NCBI GenBank assembly: GCA_028386065.3
Contig: JAKUCV010000920.1
Coordinates: 51,337 to 115,336, forward strand
Origin: Turnera subulata
Lineage: Eukaryota > Streptophyta > Magnoliopsida > Malpighiales > Passifloraceae
Reading direction: 5' to 3'
Length of the DNA stretch: 64,000 bases
Under the pieces are notes generated by a model that was not told the origin of the DNA, did no database searches, and was given only the letters and a program-made list of their open reading frames with translations. Every line of letters starts with the position of its first letter. Position 1 is the stretch's first letter. Positions 13,101-25,694 of this stretch are shown here, one piece after another. Both the position numbers and the translations under genes were made by a program.

Positions 13101-14567
13101 CTGAAATTTTCCTTAGCTTCTGTCTCTAATATGTTTTCTTTTCTTCCTCATTGGTTGCATGATCTTTAGGCTCTCCTGCTTTTTGCAACTATTTTCCTTT
13201 CCTTTGTATTCTAATTTTATATCAGACTTGCTCTTCCTCTGGTCAATTTCTTTAACTACTGTCAGTTTTCTTATAAAAATGCAAAATAACATTAGTGTAA
13301 AGTAGAAGCATTGTAATTTTTCATACTTTCTATTCTTTATGCTGGCAATATTTGTTGGTTTTGGTTATATCTTGCATGGATGTGATACAAATGGGTCATC
13401 TGATGCCTATCATCCATGCACATGAGCAATGGTTTCACATTGTACGGCCTTAACTTTTATGTGGCTTGTTATATGGCCTCAAGTTTTTTGATTGAAAAGC
13501 CAAGGGGAAGGTTTACGCAATTTAACTTCCATTCACGTTATCTGATTCAATGACTCACACACCTTGGTTGAAGTTTGATATAACCCTCTTGCTTTGAGAT
13601 ATTGTCTGTAGATGGCCTGCTTTGATTCTCCATGAGATTTTTCACAATTTTATAATCAGACTGATCATTAGATTTCTGGTTGTTACCAAGATTTTTACCA
13701 TCTATTGGGTTGATTCTTTTCATGACAGCTTTGAATGAGTGGCTCTCAATTCATACATTGTTGTCTTTCTTTTTTGTTCAGGCACGTCTTGCATTTTGTA
13801 AATTCATGGTCAGGCCTTCAACTCTGCTCATTTTGGATGAACCCACTAATCACTTGGATATTCCTTCAAAAGAAATGCTCGAGGTTTGACTGTGTTACAT
13901 TTAGTTGCATTTATATCACAAAATATCTCCTTGTCAAATATTGTGACCGTCCTATTTCTGACTGTCACATCAGGAAGCCATATCAGAGTATTCGGGCACA
14001 GTCATTACAGTTTCTCATGACCGATACTTCATAAAGCAAATAGTCAACAGAGTAGTGGAAATTAACGACTGCAAGTTGCAGGATTATGAAGGAGATTACA
14101 ATGTAAGGGTTCTTTCCCTCTTCCTCTCTTATTCTTGACTGCTTCTCTAGGTTAAAGTTTCCATCGAGTAATCAGATAATGTGTTCATTTATGAAAAAAC
14201 GAAGACTTAAAAGAGACCGAGTATGTGTTACAAGTGATGTATTCATTTGGGCTGTACTCATCTGTTCGCTGAAATTTTCCAATTTGCAGTATTATTTGGA
14301 GAAAAACCTTGATGCTAGAGCTAAGGAGCTTGAACGTGAGGCAGAACTTCAGGAAAAGGCTCCAAAAATAAAGGCAAAATCCAAGATGTCGAAGGTGAGT
14401 TTTGCTTCTGATTACTTGCATTTCAGAATAATGTAACATATTACATTACCCTAATTCTTGCTGCATAACAGGCTGAGAAGGAGGCTAGAAAGAAGCAGAA
14501 ACAGCAGGCTTTTCAGGCATCGAAACAGAAATCGAAAGGGGCAAAGAACTCCAAGAGATGGAAATGA
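10174..14567 (+). CDS. ABCF5: ABC transporter F family protein, ABCF5-like (plastid-targeted type)
   Basis: Nine exons, all joined in phase 0: 10174-11025, 11260-11601, 12276-12416, 12547-12726, 12855-13010, 13782-13883, 13974-14102, 14290-14394, 14472-14567; 700 aa. The N-terminus (about 1-85) is Ser/Arg/Thr-rich and poor in acids, like a chloroplast transit peptide. Soluble twin ATPase domains follow, with no membrane spans. NBD1: Walker [10 protein letters not shown] (138-146), signature SFSSGWQMR, Walker [13 protein letters not shown] (288-299), H-loop ISHDRAF. NBD2: Walker [10 protein letters not shown] (465-473), signature LSGGEK|ARLAF split by intron 5, Walker [13 protein letters not shown] (572-583), H-loop VSHDRYF. 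The C-terminus is Lys-rich. ABCF proteins act on ribosomes; this one probably on plastid ribosomes (inference). NBD1 has the atypical SSGW signature instead of LSGGQ. The adjacent PDCD2-like gene is, as I recall, also its neighbour in Arabidopsis. Confidence 0.95.
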
Positions 14568-15595
14568 GAGGTTAATGTATACGCTGGAGATAACAGAATA
14601 GAGATATAGAGATTGATTCAGCATCTCCCATTTGGGCAAACGAATTTTACCATGTAAAGTACCCATGTGGAGATGTGGCCTATTTGGGCAACTGGTACTC
14701 CTGCCGTTGTACATAAAACCAAAGATAGAGCAGGTCTTGGTTGTTTTATGAAAGTACCATTCCGAAAAGAAAGATGTTACTTCCTGACTGGTGAAAGTGA
14801 GGCTTATTATATATAACCTATGTCGATTTCAACATCCTGCCCGTATGGTGCGATTTTAGATGAGTTGTGTTGACAGTTTTTAATTCTGACTCGATTTGTT
14901 TACTTAACTCACAAAAGTAAGGCCATCGTTCAAGGACTCATCTAAAATCCTGAGAGTGTAGATAGCTTCCAAGATTCTGACTCAATTTGTTTAGGTTCAT
15001 TCATGGACTGGACTTCACCCCTGCATCAGCTTCCAATCACTTTCTGTTGCATGGAGCCTGGACATCTCTCATATCTATGTGGAGACCAACAATCCGGAGG
15101 TGGCACTATTATTTATGCATGTCCCATCAACAAGTCAGCTGGACCATTTATCATTGCTAGAGTGCATTCATGCCATGAATTGATACTGGATTGAACTATA
15201 CTTAAGAGACGAACTTTATAGCAAATTTTATAGCAGAAATATTAATTAGAAATACTATTGGTGAATATAAGGAATTGAGAATTATAGATTCTCGAGCCAA
15301 TATTTGTATATGCGCTTTGTTTGCAAATATCACTTAATTTAATACCATATACCACATCTTTGAAAAAAACTTGTGAGTAGAAAGATAAACCTTTTTTTGT
15401 TCTTTTACACACTTACAGTTATTATTATAGAGAATGGAAAAAAAAAAAAGATCAGTTTTTGGGAGAAGAAGAAAAGAGAACATTTTGTCGGATATAAAAC
15501 ATCAAATCTCACATCAAGGAGAACAGTAACAGGGTAAAAGAATTTCAGTTGCTATCTCACTTCACTTGTAGGTCTCTAAATTTGGGTTGTGTAGG
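14568..15595. other. Intergenic region between the ABCF5-like and PDCD2-like genes
   Basis: It holds the 3' UTR of the ABCF gene on the left and the promoter of the PDCD2-like gene on the right. No other gene or element is recognised. A short frame at 15003-15194 has no family resemblance. Confidence 0.5.
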
Positions 15596-15603
15596 TATAA
15601 ATA
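15596..15603 (+). promoter_or_regulatory. Probable TATA box of the PDCD2-like gene
   Basis: TATAAATA lies 112 bp upstream of the start codon at 15716, which would give a leader of roughly 80-90 nt. Assigned by motif and position only. Confidence 0.5.
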
Positions 15604-15715
15604 AACTTGGCGGCGTTGAAGTGGGGACAAGCTGGATTAAACCCCGAAGGCGAATCCTAAACCCCCACACCCAAAGCTCTTTTCCGCTGGGTGTTAGGAT
15701 AGAGAAAGCGAAGCG

Positions 15716-18700
15716 ATGGTGGGTAAAGGCGACGTTGCTGCCTTACTGGGGATGCCGGGGCCCTGGGCCGATGACCATCGCGAGCCATCCCATATTTACA
15801 CTTGCAAAATTGGCGGACTCCCTGTACTGTACTATAGTGTTCTTTATTATTCCACTACTCTACTACTCTCTCTCCCTCTCTCTCCTTCTCCTCCTGTTCT
15901 CTGTTTTTTTTTTTTTTTTTTTTTTTAACAATTGTGACTGTCGTTGTAACAGGACTGGCCTTTTTCTGCCAAGCCCCCACTTCTCCCTCCCGATTTGCTC
16001 CTCTGCTCTGCTTGTGGCACCAAACTCTGCCTCGTCGCCCAGGTTTCACACTCTCTCTCTCTCGTCTTTTCTTCTTCCTTTCTTTTTTTTTTTTAAAAAA
16101 ATTATTCTTACTTATTAACGCATGCTATTTCTCTAGGTTTATGCTCCAGTTTGGACCGCAGATTTGAAGGTTGAAGATCGTGCTCTCTTGGTGTTTGGTT
16201 GTTTAGTCCCTGAATGTGGAAACACCCCACTTAGGTCTTCCAATGCTTTACCACTTTTTTCTTTTCTTTTTTTTTTTTTTAAAAAAATTCAATCTCTAAT
16301 ATCAATCAAAATGATTTCTGTTATTTTAACATAATATCAGTTTCATTTCTGTTATTTTTTCTCAGTAGTCAAAATGATTTATTTTTGGTTAAAATGTGCT
16401 ATTACTTGCAGCTGGCGAGCTGTTCGTATTCAGAGATTAGGTAGTGATACAGAATCTTGTAGTGTTACTCAAGAGCCCGAGCCTTCAGCCCCTGCCCTTG
16501 TTCCGGTTCCGGTTTCAAAGCCCAATTGGCTGGATGATGAAACAGATGATGAAGATATGGATCTTCAGGCTTTGGGTCAAGCATTCCTCCAAGCCGGAAG
16601 CCAGGCTTCTCATTCCAGTACCAAACAGACCAACCATCGTCAACCGGAGACCGCTGCAAAGCCTCTTCCTTTGATACCATCATCACCAGATGTTGACATG
16701 GACACACCTGGTACTCGCCCTGCCCTTTTTTTCTGGAACAAATGCTCAGCGTTTTGCAATCATGCTTCTGTGCAGTGTTTTAGTTGTAATGTGATGATTT
16801 AGATTTCGTACTATTCTTTTTCTCATGGTATGGTTAGACTTTTGTTCGATTTGTGTTATTGGGCATTTGAAGAAATGATATACCAAGTCATCATCATTTT
16901 GAGCTTGTCTGAGTAAGAATTTGAGATGTCGCTTCAAATTTTGGCTTTTGACACTCTATCTTTGCCTTTTAACATTAGTCAAGCAAATAATAGAATTTTG
17001 CATTTGGTTCACTCGTTTCACACATCTAGGCATTGCTTGGGTTGTCCTACAATGTCCTAAGTGCAATGTTGGGATATAAACATACCTTTTAACCATACTG
17101 TTTTGCTGGTGTTGGAATCAGTTGTATGGTTTGTGCGACATGTATAATTCAATTCTTTCTTTGTGCAAACAGCTGTAGACGGTTAAACCCATTGTTATCA
17201 TTTATGAGTTACTGTCTATCTAATTATGATATTCAGACTGATGTAGGATTTGTGATTGTTAAGTCATAGTGCATAATATGTTTTGTTTGGTAATTGCAGT
17301 GCTTCCTTGCTTTTATCTGTATACTGTGGAAGAACCATCCCGAAGCGATGTTACTTCTATGTGTGCAAATTACTCTGCACTTTCTATTAAGCAGAAACAA
17401 AGTAACGATGATGATGATCATGAAAAAGGAGAATCCTGGGAAGGGGAAGTTTATGAATATGATAAAGCCTTGACTGCTGATAGGATATACCTCAAGTTTA
17501 AGAAACGGCTGGATGCAAACCCAAAGCAATGCTTCAGGTATTGGGCCTCTAATGAATAGGTCTTGATCGACATAAAATTGATTGTGGATGTAGCTATTAG
17601 AGAGAGCTTATTTTTAAGTTTTCAAGTTCAATTCTTCAATTTGTGGTTTGAAATTGTGACCTAAAGGAGCCTCCTAATAGAGAGAGATCATTTAAGAGGT
17701 TGTCTTTTACAAGTTCAAGGTGCTGAATCTAGAAACCTGTGAGAAACTACTTTTTTTTGGCTTTTTGGGAAGATTTTTTGCAGTTGTTTTGGTTTTTGTT
17801 TTGTTTCTTTTCTCTTGTGGCCTGACAAATTAGTATCCTTATTTATTCTTTCTATTCAGACTTAAGCACTTTGTTTGGTGGAAATCAATGAGTTCCATAA
17901 AAGGGGATTTCCCCTAATGCTATGCCTCTGTTCCATGAACAGAACTGCAATGCTTCTCTTTAACCTATCCTCTTTTTCTGAGTTGGCAATCCATTTTCTA
18001 ATTATGTGCTATATATTTCCGTATACTGAAATTCTTACATGGATAAGGGTGAAGGGGCAATATGAAGAGCTTTCCATGAATATAGGCAAGTCCAGTGTGT
18101 GGTACTAGCCTCTAGCTGTAAACAAGTGCCTAGGAGTGGGTGACATAGACCTCCCGAACAATAGCCTTTGTCAAGGGTTGACTACTTTACTTTCTATTCT
18201 GTTTCATGTTATAGTCTCTTATATTCTTCTGCTTCTGTAGGTACTTATATGGTGGAAAGCCGCTTCTTGCTACTGCAGATGTAGAGGATCCAGGAACATG
18301 TAAGCTCTGTGGGTGTTCAAGGCACTATGAGATGCAGCTGATGCCCCCACTTATATATTTTCTAAACGAAGCAGCTGATGATCGTCAAAAACATGCACTA
18401 GGAAATTGGGATTTGATGACGCTTCTTGTCTATACTTGCTCTAAGGTGAGTTATTGGAATTGCTCCTCAAATAATTTTCTTATATTCATGAATGCTATTG
18501 CGGTTGAAATGCTTATTGTGATGCAAAGGGTGATCCTTCTGAATTTTAAGGCCATGTTGAGAGGGGTGGGAATTCTGTGTATATGTTGTGGATAACATCC
18601 TGATCCCAGTTACATTTTTGCCATTAATTATAAGTAACTTTATCAACTTTTTTCTGTGGCATGTTCTTGTTATAATGCTACTCAATTAGTGGTTTACTCT

Positions 18701-19589
18701 TTAAAAGTTTTTAAATCACCTTTTTACTCTTTCTTTATATCATTTGACTTAACTCCAAAAACTTCTGGAAAAGCAGGATGTAGCTTATAAGCAATTTGTA
18801 ACGTTAAGGTGTTTTGAAATTAGCACTCTACTCTCAATTGTAGCCAGAATGGATTTTCCTTGATATCGAATATAATGTGTGAAAAAATCTTTAAATAAGC
18901 ATAGGGGTTATGATAGACATGAATGCATAGAGCTCAAATTTATAATGAAATATGTTGACTTAGATATCAATTTCAGTATATCACTAAATTAAAGTTAAAC
19001 ACTGCATCATATTTTTATGATAATTTGACAAGTATGTTACTGGTTCAGTCAAACCATCTAGCCAAAGCTAACAACCTGTATTGAAGTTCTAGTGGTAGCG
19101 ACTGTATTAGGAGTTATTAAGACCACGGGAAAATTACACCGAAGATAACTATGAATAAAACATAAAATGGGTCATCTGCTATTGCATTATCACTACTTAC
19201 TGGAAAATTAAAAAATCTGCAGGGTTTGGCTGATTGATATTTGGAATTCTTTTCCTGGTATGACAGATTAGTTGAGATTTTTTTTTGTCAAGATTAGTTG
19301 GGAATTTAACAGTTGAAAGGTGCTGCTTGGCAACTGAATTAGCTTCTTTGTGTGTTAATCGTCAAATGGAGCTTTGCTTTTTTTAGCCAAAGCATAGTAT
19401 GCATATGAAAAACGCTCATTGCAATTTTCACATTGAAGTTACTACGTTTCATTATTTTTGCAGAGTTGTTCCGGCACATTTAACAATGAAGAACGTACCA
19501 CAGGTGGCTGGATTCTGGCAGAGGAGGCTGCTATAGTACAATTTGAGAAACCCCTGCATGAGTCTGGCTCAAATGAGCTACTCTTATGA
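15716..19589 (+). CDS. Programmed cell death protein 2-like (PDCD2 family)
   Basis: Seven exons: 15716-15823, 15953-16042, 16137-16234, 16412-16710, 17300-17537, 18241-18445, 19464-19589; 387 aa, usual family length. The N-terminus has MPGPWADD and KIGGLPDWP (32-40), which are family hallmarks. A zinc-binding region follows (CSACGTKLC 54-62; [10 protein letters not shown]), then a low-complexity linker (about 110-195). The C-terminal PDCD2_C domain begins near residue 200, with [34 protein letters not shown] (298-303) and the exon 6/7 joint SKSCSGTF. Animal and yeast relatives (PDCD2, Tsr4) are dedicated chaperones of ribosomal protein uS5 in small-subunit assembly; the same role here is inference. 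Intron 1 carries a long T tract before its acceptor, and introns 3-6 are AT-rich. The preceding ABCF gene is on the same strand. Confidence 0.93.
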
Positions 19590-20455
19590 TCTGTAACAAT
19601 TTTTTTTTCCCCTTTGAAATGGTTCTGTCATATTGTTATACACGAAAAGAGGAAATCAAAGATATAATAGCAGCTCGTAGTTAATCTATTTTTTCTTCGA
19701 GACTTGATTTTTGTACTTTCGCTCCACGGTTCGTGTAATTGTGTGTTGGTTTTATATGAATTCTAAGGGCAGTGCTATTGGCACTACATAGTCCATACCG
19801 TGTAAGCATAAACGAAGAATGCCCCATCAGAAATATTGCAGCGCTTGGGGTGCTATGAGCAAAATCTCTCGGTCTTCAGAAAGTCATCTGATGAACACAA
19901 TGAGAGCTTGGTAATGACCTCTAGTCTCAAATATTTAGCCTACACCCTGCAACCAGACTAAAAAAGGCAGCCAATTTTCTGGTGACAATTAACAGCACAC
20001 ACCAAAAACTTAAATGTTTCTGATTACCTATAACTATTGATACATTATAAGAGCGGATGCTGTATATTCCATCTAGCATGCATCAAAGCGCTGTGGAGCT
20101 TGGAATCAACACAATATGAAGGACCTTTCCTCTACTTTAACAGAAAACCAGTTTTTAACTGTTTGCTATTGGGAGCCTGGAACATTATCACCCTAATACA
20201 TCTACACGACATACCATACCAATTTGAACGTGTCAAGTTATGATAATAGTTGGCACGAAACTCATCTGAATTTAATATGTTATAGCGATTGAAAGAAGTC
20301 AAACATATCAAACTATCAACAAACCGTACTACAATTTAGAGTAATAGATCATCATCAAACATCCATTAACACATTCGATCCACTGCCTTTCAGCAATTAC
20401 AACATATAAGAGCGCACTGGTATCCCAGATGTACCAGTAGGAGATATAGCAGCTC
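19590..20455. other. Convergent intergenic region, PDCD2-like and RPB4 3' ends
   Basis: 867 bp between two stop codons on opposite strands. It should contain both 3' UTRs and polyadenylation sites. No other gene, repeat or element is visible. Confidence 0.5.
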
Positions 20456-21931
20456 CTACTCGAACTTTTTGATCAATGACAAGTCGTTCAACATTCTATC
20501 AATTGCCTCATCATCATGAGCCCGCCCCTTAGTCTGCATGGCAAGGGATTATGTCAGTGAGCCTATAGTGAGAAACACATATAACATGACAAATTTCCAT
20601 TAATTTGCTTCTAAAGTGATGTATACAAATGAGGGTTGGAAATTCAGTTCAAATTGCCAGAGTGAAGTACGTTTTCGTTTCCATTTTACTTTTTCAAACT
20701 TGGTGAGGGAGGCACAGGTTTCACACATCAACTATTTTGTGCCTCCACCAATGTCTGTTCTCACAAAAACAATGTATCAAGCTCAAGTAGAGTTATTTGG
20801 AGCAATGAGTAAATACCTTTATGGAAGGTACCATAGCAATAGCTTCCTCAATAGTCTCTGGGCAAAGGTTGCCAAGGACACAAAGCTACACCAAAAGGTT
20901 GTAGAATCATTAATGGAATTTCACAGAAATCCCAGAATTTCAATTTCTCAATCTCAGTCTTAAAGGGCACATTACCTCAAATTCAGCCAACTGGTATCGA
21001 CTTAGAATTCTGAAAGTGAGTTAAGTGTTTCACACTGTTGACAGCACAGAAAGGTTGAAGAAAAACTAGAATGCAAATAAAAGAACCAAATACAAATACA
21101 AACACAAACTAGAATTCCTTATTCCAAAAAGATAGATAAAACTAGAACCTAAAACATTTAAACACCAGAGCTAACATATCAATCAGACATCAAGACAGAG
21201 AACAAAGGTCCCATTACAAAATGAGTTTGAGCATTTTTTCAAGTTATATTTCTTTTGAACTGCAATACAATCATCCCTAGACAGTTAAGTTTAAGGATAC
21301 TCTCGAACTTGTTTGACAGCATCGGGATTTTTGTAGCGGCTAAACCGTTTGACATACTGCAGTGACTTCTCAAATACCCTGCAATCGAAAAAAAGCTAAT
21401 GCTTACCCGCAAGAGAGGGAAGTTGAAGTTTCACCAGGATAGAGACACTAACAAATAGAGTTTTTGTCTATTTACTCACTGGGACATTTGATTCATTGGG
21501 TCATCAGACATCTGTTGAAGCTGCTGATACTTATGTTCAAGAATTAACGCCACTTCACAATTCATCAAGCACTTGGCCTTCAAAAACTCTGTTAAGAACA
21601 GATAAACCCATCACCTTAAGTGCAATAATAAGCACCCCGAGCAGAAGGTTTTCCACAAAATCAGCACCCGGAAGGATCAAGCTTTCATCAATTGAGAGCT
21701 CGTACAAAGAGCAAAATTTTCACCCAGATAGATAAAACATGCTTCTCATAAATGCAATCAACTCGGAATTTGTCCACTAACTAGTGTCATAACAAACATA
21801 TATTTAAGCTGCTCATCTTTCATTAACCTACTAAGTTCAGGCCATGTATTACGCATAGATACACAATGGGATATAATCTTACCCTCTCCGATTTTGAGCT
21901 CAGCGGCATTCTCTTCCTCTTCTCCAGACAT
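20456..21931 (-). CDS. NRPB4: DNA-directed RNA polymerase II subunit RPB4
   Basis: Six coding exons on the reverse strand: 21931-21883, 21588-21480, 21378-21301, 21009-20976, 20885-20817, 20533-20456; 138 aa, the length I recall for Arabidopsis NRPB4. The protein starts MSGEEEENAAELKIGEEF and contains FLKAKCLMNCEVALIL, FEKSLQYVKRFSRYKNPDAV, ILSRYQLAEFELCVLGNLCP and the tail DRMLNDLSLIKKFE. RPB4 pairs with RPB7 as the stalk of RNA polymerase II in the nucleus and works in initiation, termination and mRNA fate. Pol IV/V have a separate RPB4-like subunit; the short acidic N-terminus favours the Pol II form. Exon 4 is only 34 nt. An intron in the 5' UTR (22249-21933) has GTGGGT donor and TTTGCAG acceptor one base before the ATG. 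Confidence 0.95.
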
Positions 21932-21932
21932 A

Positions 21933-22330
21933 CTGCAAATCAACTATAGATGAAATCAACAATTTGAAGTAGACAAAGGAATCTGAATAGTAACAGTATA
22001 AACGCGATGATGGGATGCCACAGAACACATATAACTACTCTTTCACCCAAAACCCTTACATGTAATAAAGAAAAAAAAAAGTTTGTATTTACGAATTTTT
22101 TCCAATCGAAAAAAAAGATGCGCAAAACGAGCTTCCATTACAACTAATGTAACGAAGAGAGATCCTTCCTAGTTAAAACCCAAAATCCCAAATCATAAAA
22201 TCCCCACAGCAACCCAAAGCATAGAGGATATGAGAAGCCAAAAACCCACCTAAAGGGGCGTGTGAGAACAATTTCTCTAGTGTTGCTGTGGTGGGTTGGG
22301 AAGGAAACGATGACCGGCGAGCGAGCAGAG
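21933..22330 (-). other. NRPB4: 5' UTR and leader intron of NRPB4
   Basis: On the reverse strand a donor (TTTAG|GTGGGT at 22250/22249) and an acceptor (TTTGCAG|T at 21933/21932) define a leader intron of about 317 bp. The upstream leader exon runs to roughly 22290-22330. Leader introns often boost expression of plant housekeeping genes; that effect is inference here. Confidence 0.6.
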
Positions 22331-25300
22331 CCGGAGAGCGTTCTATATTTTTTTGTGTTGAAACTTGAAAGGACGATGATATGGGCTTTCAGTTTTAAGT
22401 TTAAGATGTTGTGGATATTTATTTATTTATAGCAAAAATGGGAGAGAAAGGGTCTCTTGGGCTTGGGCTCGCTCTCCTCCGGAGACTACTATCCAATTCG
22501 AACATAGCCCACCCCACAGAGTATCTGAAGTGTACTGGTATATATAGGTCATATATATGTATACGGGTTTTCTGACAAAATAGAAATTTGTCAAAATATC
22601 AATTGAAATCATAAATTTAAAACCAAAAATTGTTAATCAATGAACATAAATCGTAAAACATGTATAATGTGTCCTCAGTTTTCTTTACAATTATCCATTG
22701 AAATTTTTGCTTTTGCTTGTAGCTCGTGGCTCTTTCTTTCTTTGGCCCTCTGCAGTCCATTCTTCTTTTCGGTGTCAGAACATAGTCTAAATGGTAATTC
22801 AATTCAAGGGTATAAAAAATGAAACTGGGTTCCTCAGGTTTTCTAGTTGTGCAATTCCTACCTTGATGGTGGTCGAATAGATATGACAATTATGGTGTAT
22901 CCACTGCTACTTTCAGAAATGAACGCATTTAAGATTTCTGAACTAACTTTTTTTTTTTTTGGGTCGAAATTTCTGAACTAAATTGATAGTTAAGGTAAAG
23001 CTTCATGCCCATGTTTAGCTGGAATGTCCAAACAAAATAAGTCTGTGTCAAATATGGGTCCTTGTCATAAACACAAAAACGAAAGACAGGAGGTCTTGTC
23101 GGTGTCACACATTTAACATTTTGACAGATATCTAGTCAAATAGTAAATGTGAATTCAGCAACAGGAAATCACTTTGGAACAAGGTATGTACAAAAGATTG
23201 TCTATAAATGTGCAGGTGTGGAGGCTTTAGTCCTTCCCCCACCCAACCGGAAATGTGACAATCGGCATATGAAAAATGATATCTCGTAAAAGTCTTTTTT
23301 TGACAAATAAAAGTTATAACTAAAGTAGCTCAACTTCGTGTATGCACAATTCCAATCCTAAAAGTATCATTTGCATGTATCCCAATGTTTATTTCGAGTC
23401 CTTATAGAAGTTGATGTATAGCAATTGTGCTAGTTTTACCGGGTGATGCATCCAACTACTAGGAAAGTCCAGGCAGTTTATCATATTTCAAACATAAATG
23501 TTTCGGCTTCTTGCCTAAAATTATGTCAGGTATTAGAGTAGTAAATTTAAAATTAGTCCGTCTCATAAATTTTTTATTGAGATGGTTACTGCCTCGCTCC
23601 TGGTTGAATTAATAAAAGCACAAAGATGAACATATTATTAATTCATAATCTTTTATACCTTGGAGCTTTAATTAATTCACAAGCACAAGGTGGGGACACC
23701 TCTTAAAGTGGTATCTGTGCATGTTCCATTCACACCACCAAAATTTGAAGCTTGGTTGATGCTTCCTTCTCGACTGAGAATCCTGGTTTATACCTGCATC
23801 CATACCTTGTGCTTTTACACGCATAAGGTAAAATTTACTTGTATAAATATGGAAAAAAATTGTTATATCATGAGGATTTACAAAATAAAGTATCTCACTG
23901 ATTATTGTCTCATATTTCGTATCTATCTCTAACAAATCCAATAAAAATCAAATGAAATTGGACTCTTAGATTCTTTTTTTTTTTTCTTTTTGCCGAGAGG
24001 CTCTTAGATTCTTGATTTATATCAATTAGATTTAGTGATATAGTAGGTTCTATATTGGGACAAAAAAAAAATATCGTGATCCAACAGTTCAAGACGTCCA
24101 GATCGGAAGACCAAATCCAAAACCTAGGGGTCTGAACAACACGTCATCTCCTTATCCTCCTAATAGAATTCGAGCAAGCAAGGACAATGACAGTGTGATA
24201 AATAGTAGAGCACATCTTCAATAAATAGAGAAAAACACGAGGACTATTAGCATAAAAAAAAAAACACGAGGACTATGGAAAAGTTGGGCATCCTACTAAT
24301 TGTGCATACTCTACTCATATCATTGGGACTTAAATCTTGATCACTAACAAGGTTAAGAAGAGACCAGATCTTCGTTCACCTCCTCTTCCTCTTCTAATAT
24401 GGAAACATATCAATCACTGAGATTTGAGTGCAAAGAAAGATGCCAATTACACAGGTTAACGAAGCGATTTTGCAAATTAAGGTTTATTGTAGAATTTGGG
24501 GATTGGCCTCTAACACCACGAAACAGTCATGCGCAAGGATTAAAAACACACAATACACATCACAAACCAGAACCATGAACACAGCACCCAACAATCAACA
24601 CAACACGCACCCACACAGCACCCACAGCACACAACCACAATACACAACCACACGGTTTGCAAACATAAAAACGAGAAGGAGAGCAGTGACGAAGAGAAGA
24701 GAAGAGGGAGATAAGAGGTCGTGGTGGAGAAGAGAGGAGGAAGAAGAGAGACGGTGGAGTAAGAGAGGACGGAGAAAGAGTGGAGGAAGAGAGAAGAGAC
24801 GGGAGAGAGGAAGGGAGAGAGGGAGCGTACCTGTGAATGAGGATGATTTTAGGTTTAGTTAACGTTTTTATACTTCTGGGCTTTTGGGCATTATGGAAAA
24901 ACGGCAGGGGCAAATTCGGAACGAAAACAGTGCTGTCCATGGGACAGTGTTCTGTCCCAGGTGTTTCAAGTGGACGAGAAAAATCGTTTTCGTCCCAAAC
25001 GATTAGGACGTGCGTCCCTCGTGAATAGTGAGTCCATCGATCCAAACATCCTCCCGTTAGGCCCTTGTCCACTCGCGCCCGTCCCTGTCCCACGTTCCAA
25101 ACGCACCCTAAGGAAACCCTTCTTCACTGGGACCAACACAAATCTAATCTATCTTTTACCGATTCGAAAGGAAAAAAATGCCAACAATTTTAAATGTTTG
25201 TTTTCTGCAACATTGCATGGGTTTATGGGACTTTTGGTGATTATGTGTGGCTTCTTTTTTTAATGTGGTTATGCTATTAATTTTTTATAGATTTTGATTA

Positions 25301-25516
25301 TTATATTACTATATTTTTATTAAATTCAGTGCTTTCGACCACCTCTGGTGGTTAGAAAAATATGTAAGCTTTTAATTAGTTAAAGTCATCATGTAGGCGT
25401 CACTAACTTGGGCCCCGATAATTATCATGATTTGGATTAATTAAAAGTTGGCATCGTGTCATCGACCAGCTCGCAAAGTATCAAATTTAATGAATTATAA
25501 GGTAGTACGTACAAAT
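22331..25516. other. Gene-free region between NRPB4 and the first P450
   Basis: It includes the upstream promoter side of NRPB4. A GA-rich tract (about 24680-24820) produces long frames on both strands with no family resemblance. Around 24880-25110, GGGACAGTGTTCTGTCCCAG forms a small palindrome next to repeat-like sequence, perhaps an old transposon end. Nothing else is identified. Confidence 0.4.
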
Positions 25517-25694
25517 GTTATTAAATCCGGACCGGAGGTTGAACCGGTCGGGCCTTCGGGTCGCTTTTTTTCCAGGTAAAAATTGACCAAATCGCGGTTC
25601 ATCCAGAAATTAACAAAGAGATCAGAAAACCAGAGACCCAGCCGGGTCACAGTTAACCAGGTTCGACCGTTCGGGCCGGTCCGGGTTTGATAAC
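25517..25694. mobile_element. Probable small MITE
   Basis: The termini GTTATTAAATCCGGACCGG and CCGGTCCGGGTTTGATAAC form an inverted repeat of 19 bp with two mismatches, bounding 178 bp of CCGG-rich sequence. No clear TSD is seen, so the superfamily (hAT-like by size and ends) is not settled. Confidence 0.55.

Noticed and set aside
24428..25093. Long frames on both strands (144 and 177 codons)
   Set aside because: They come from a GA/TC-rich tract; translations are Arg/Glu or Ser/Leu low complexity with no homology signal.
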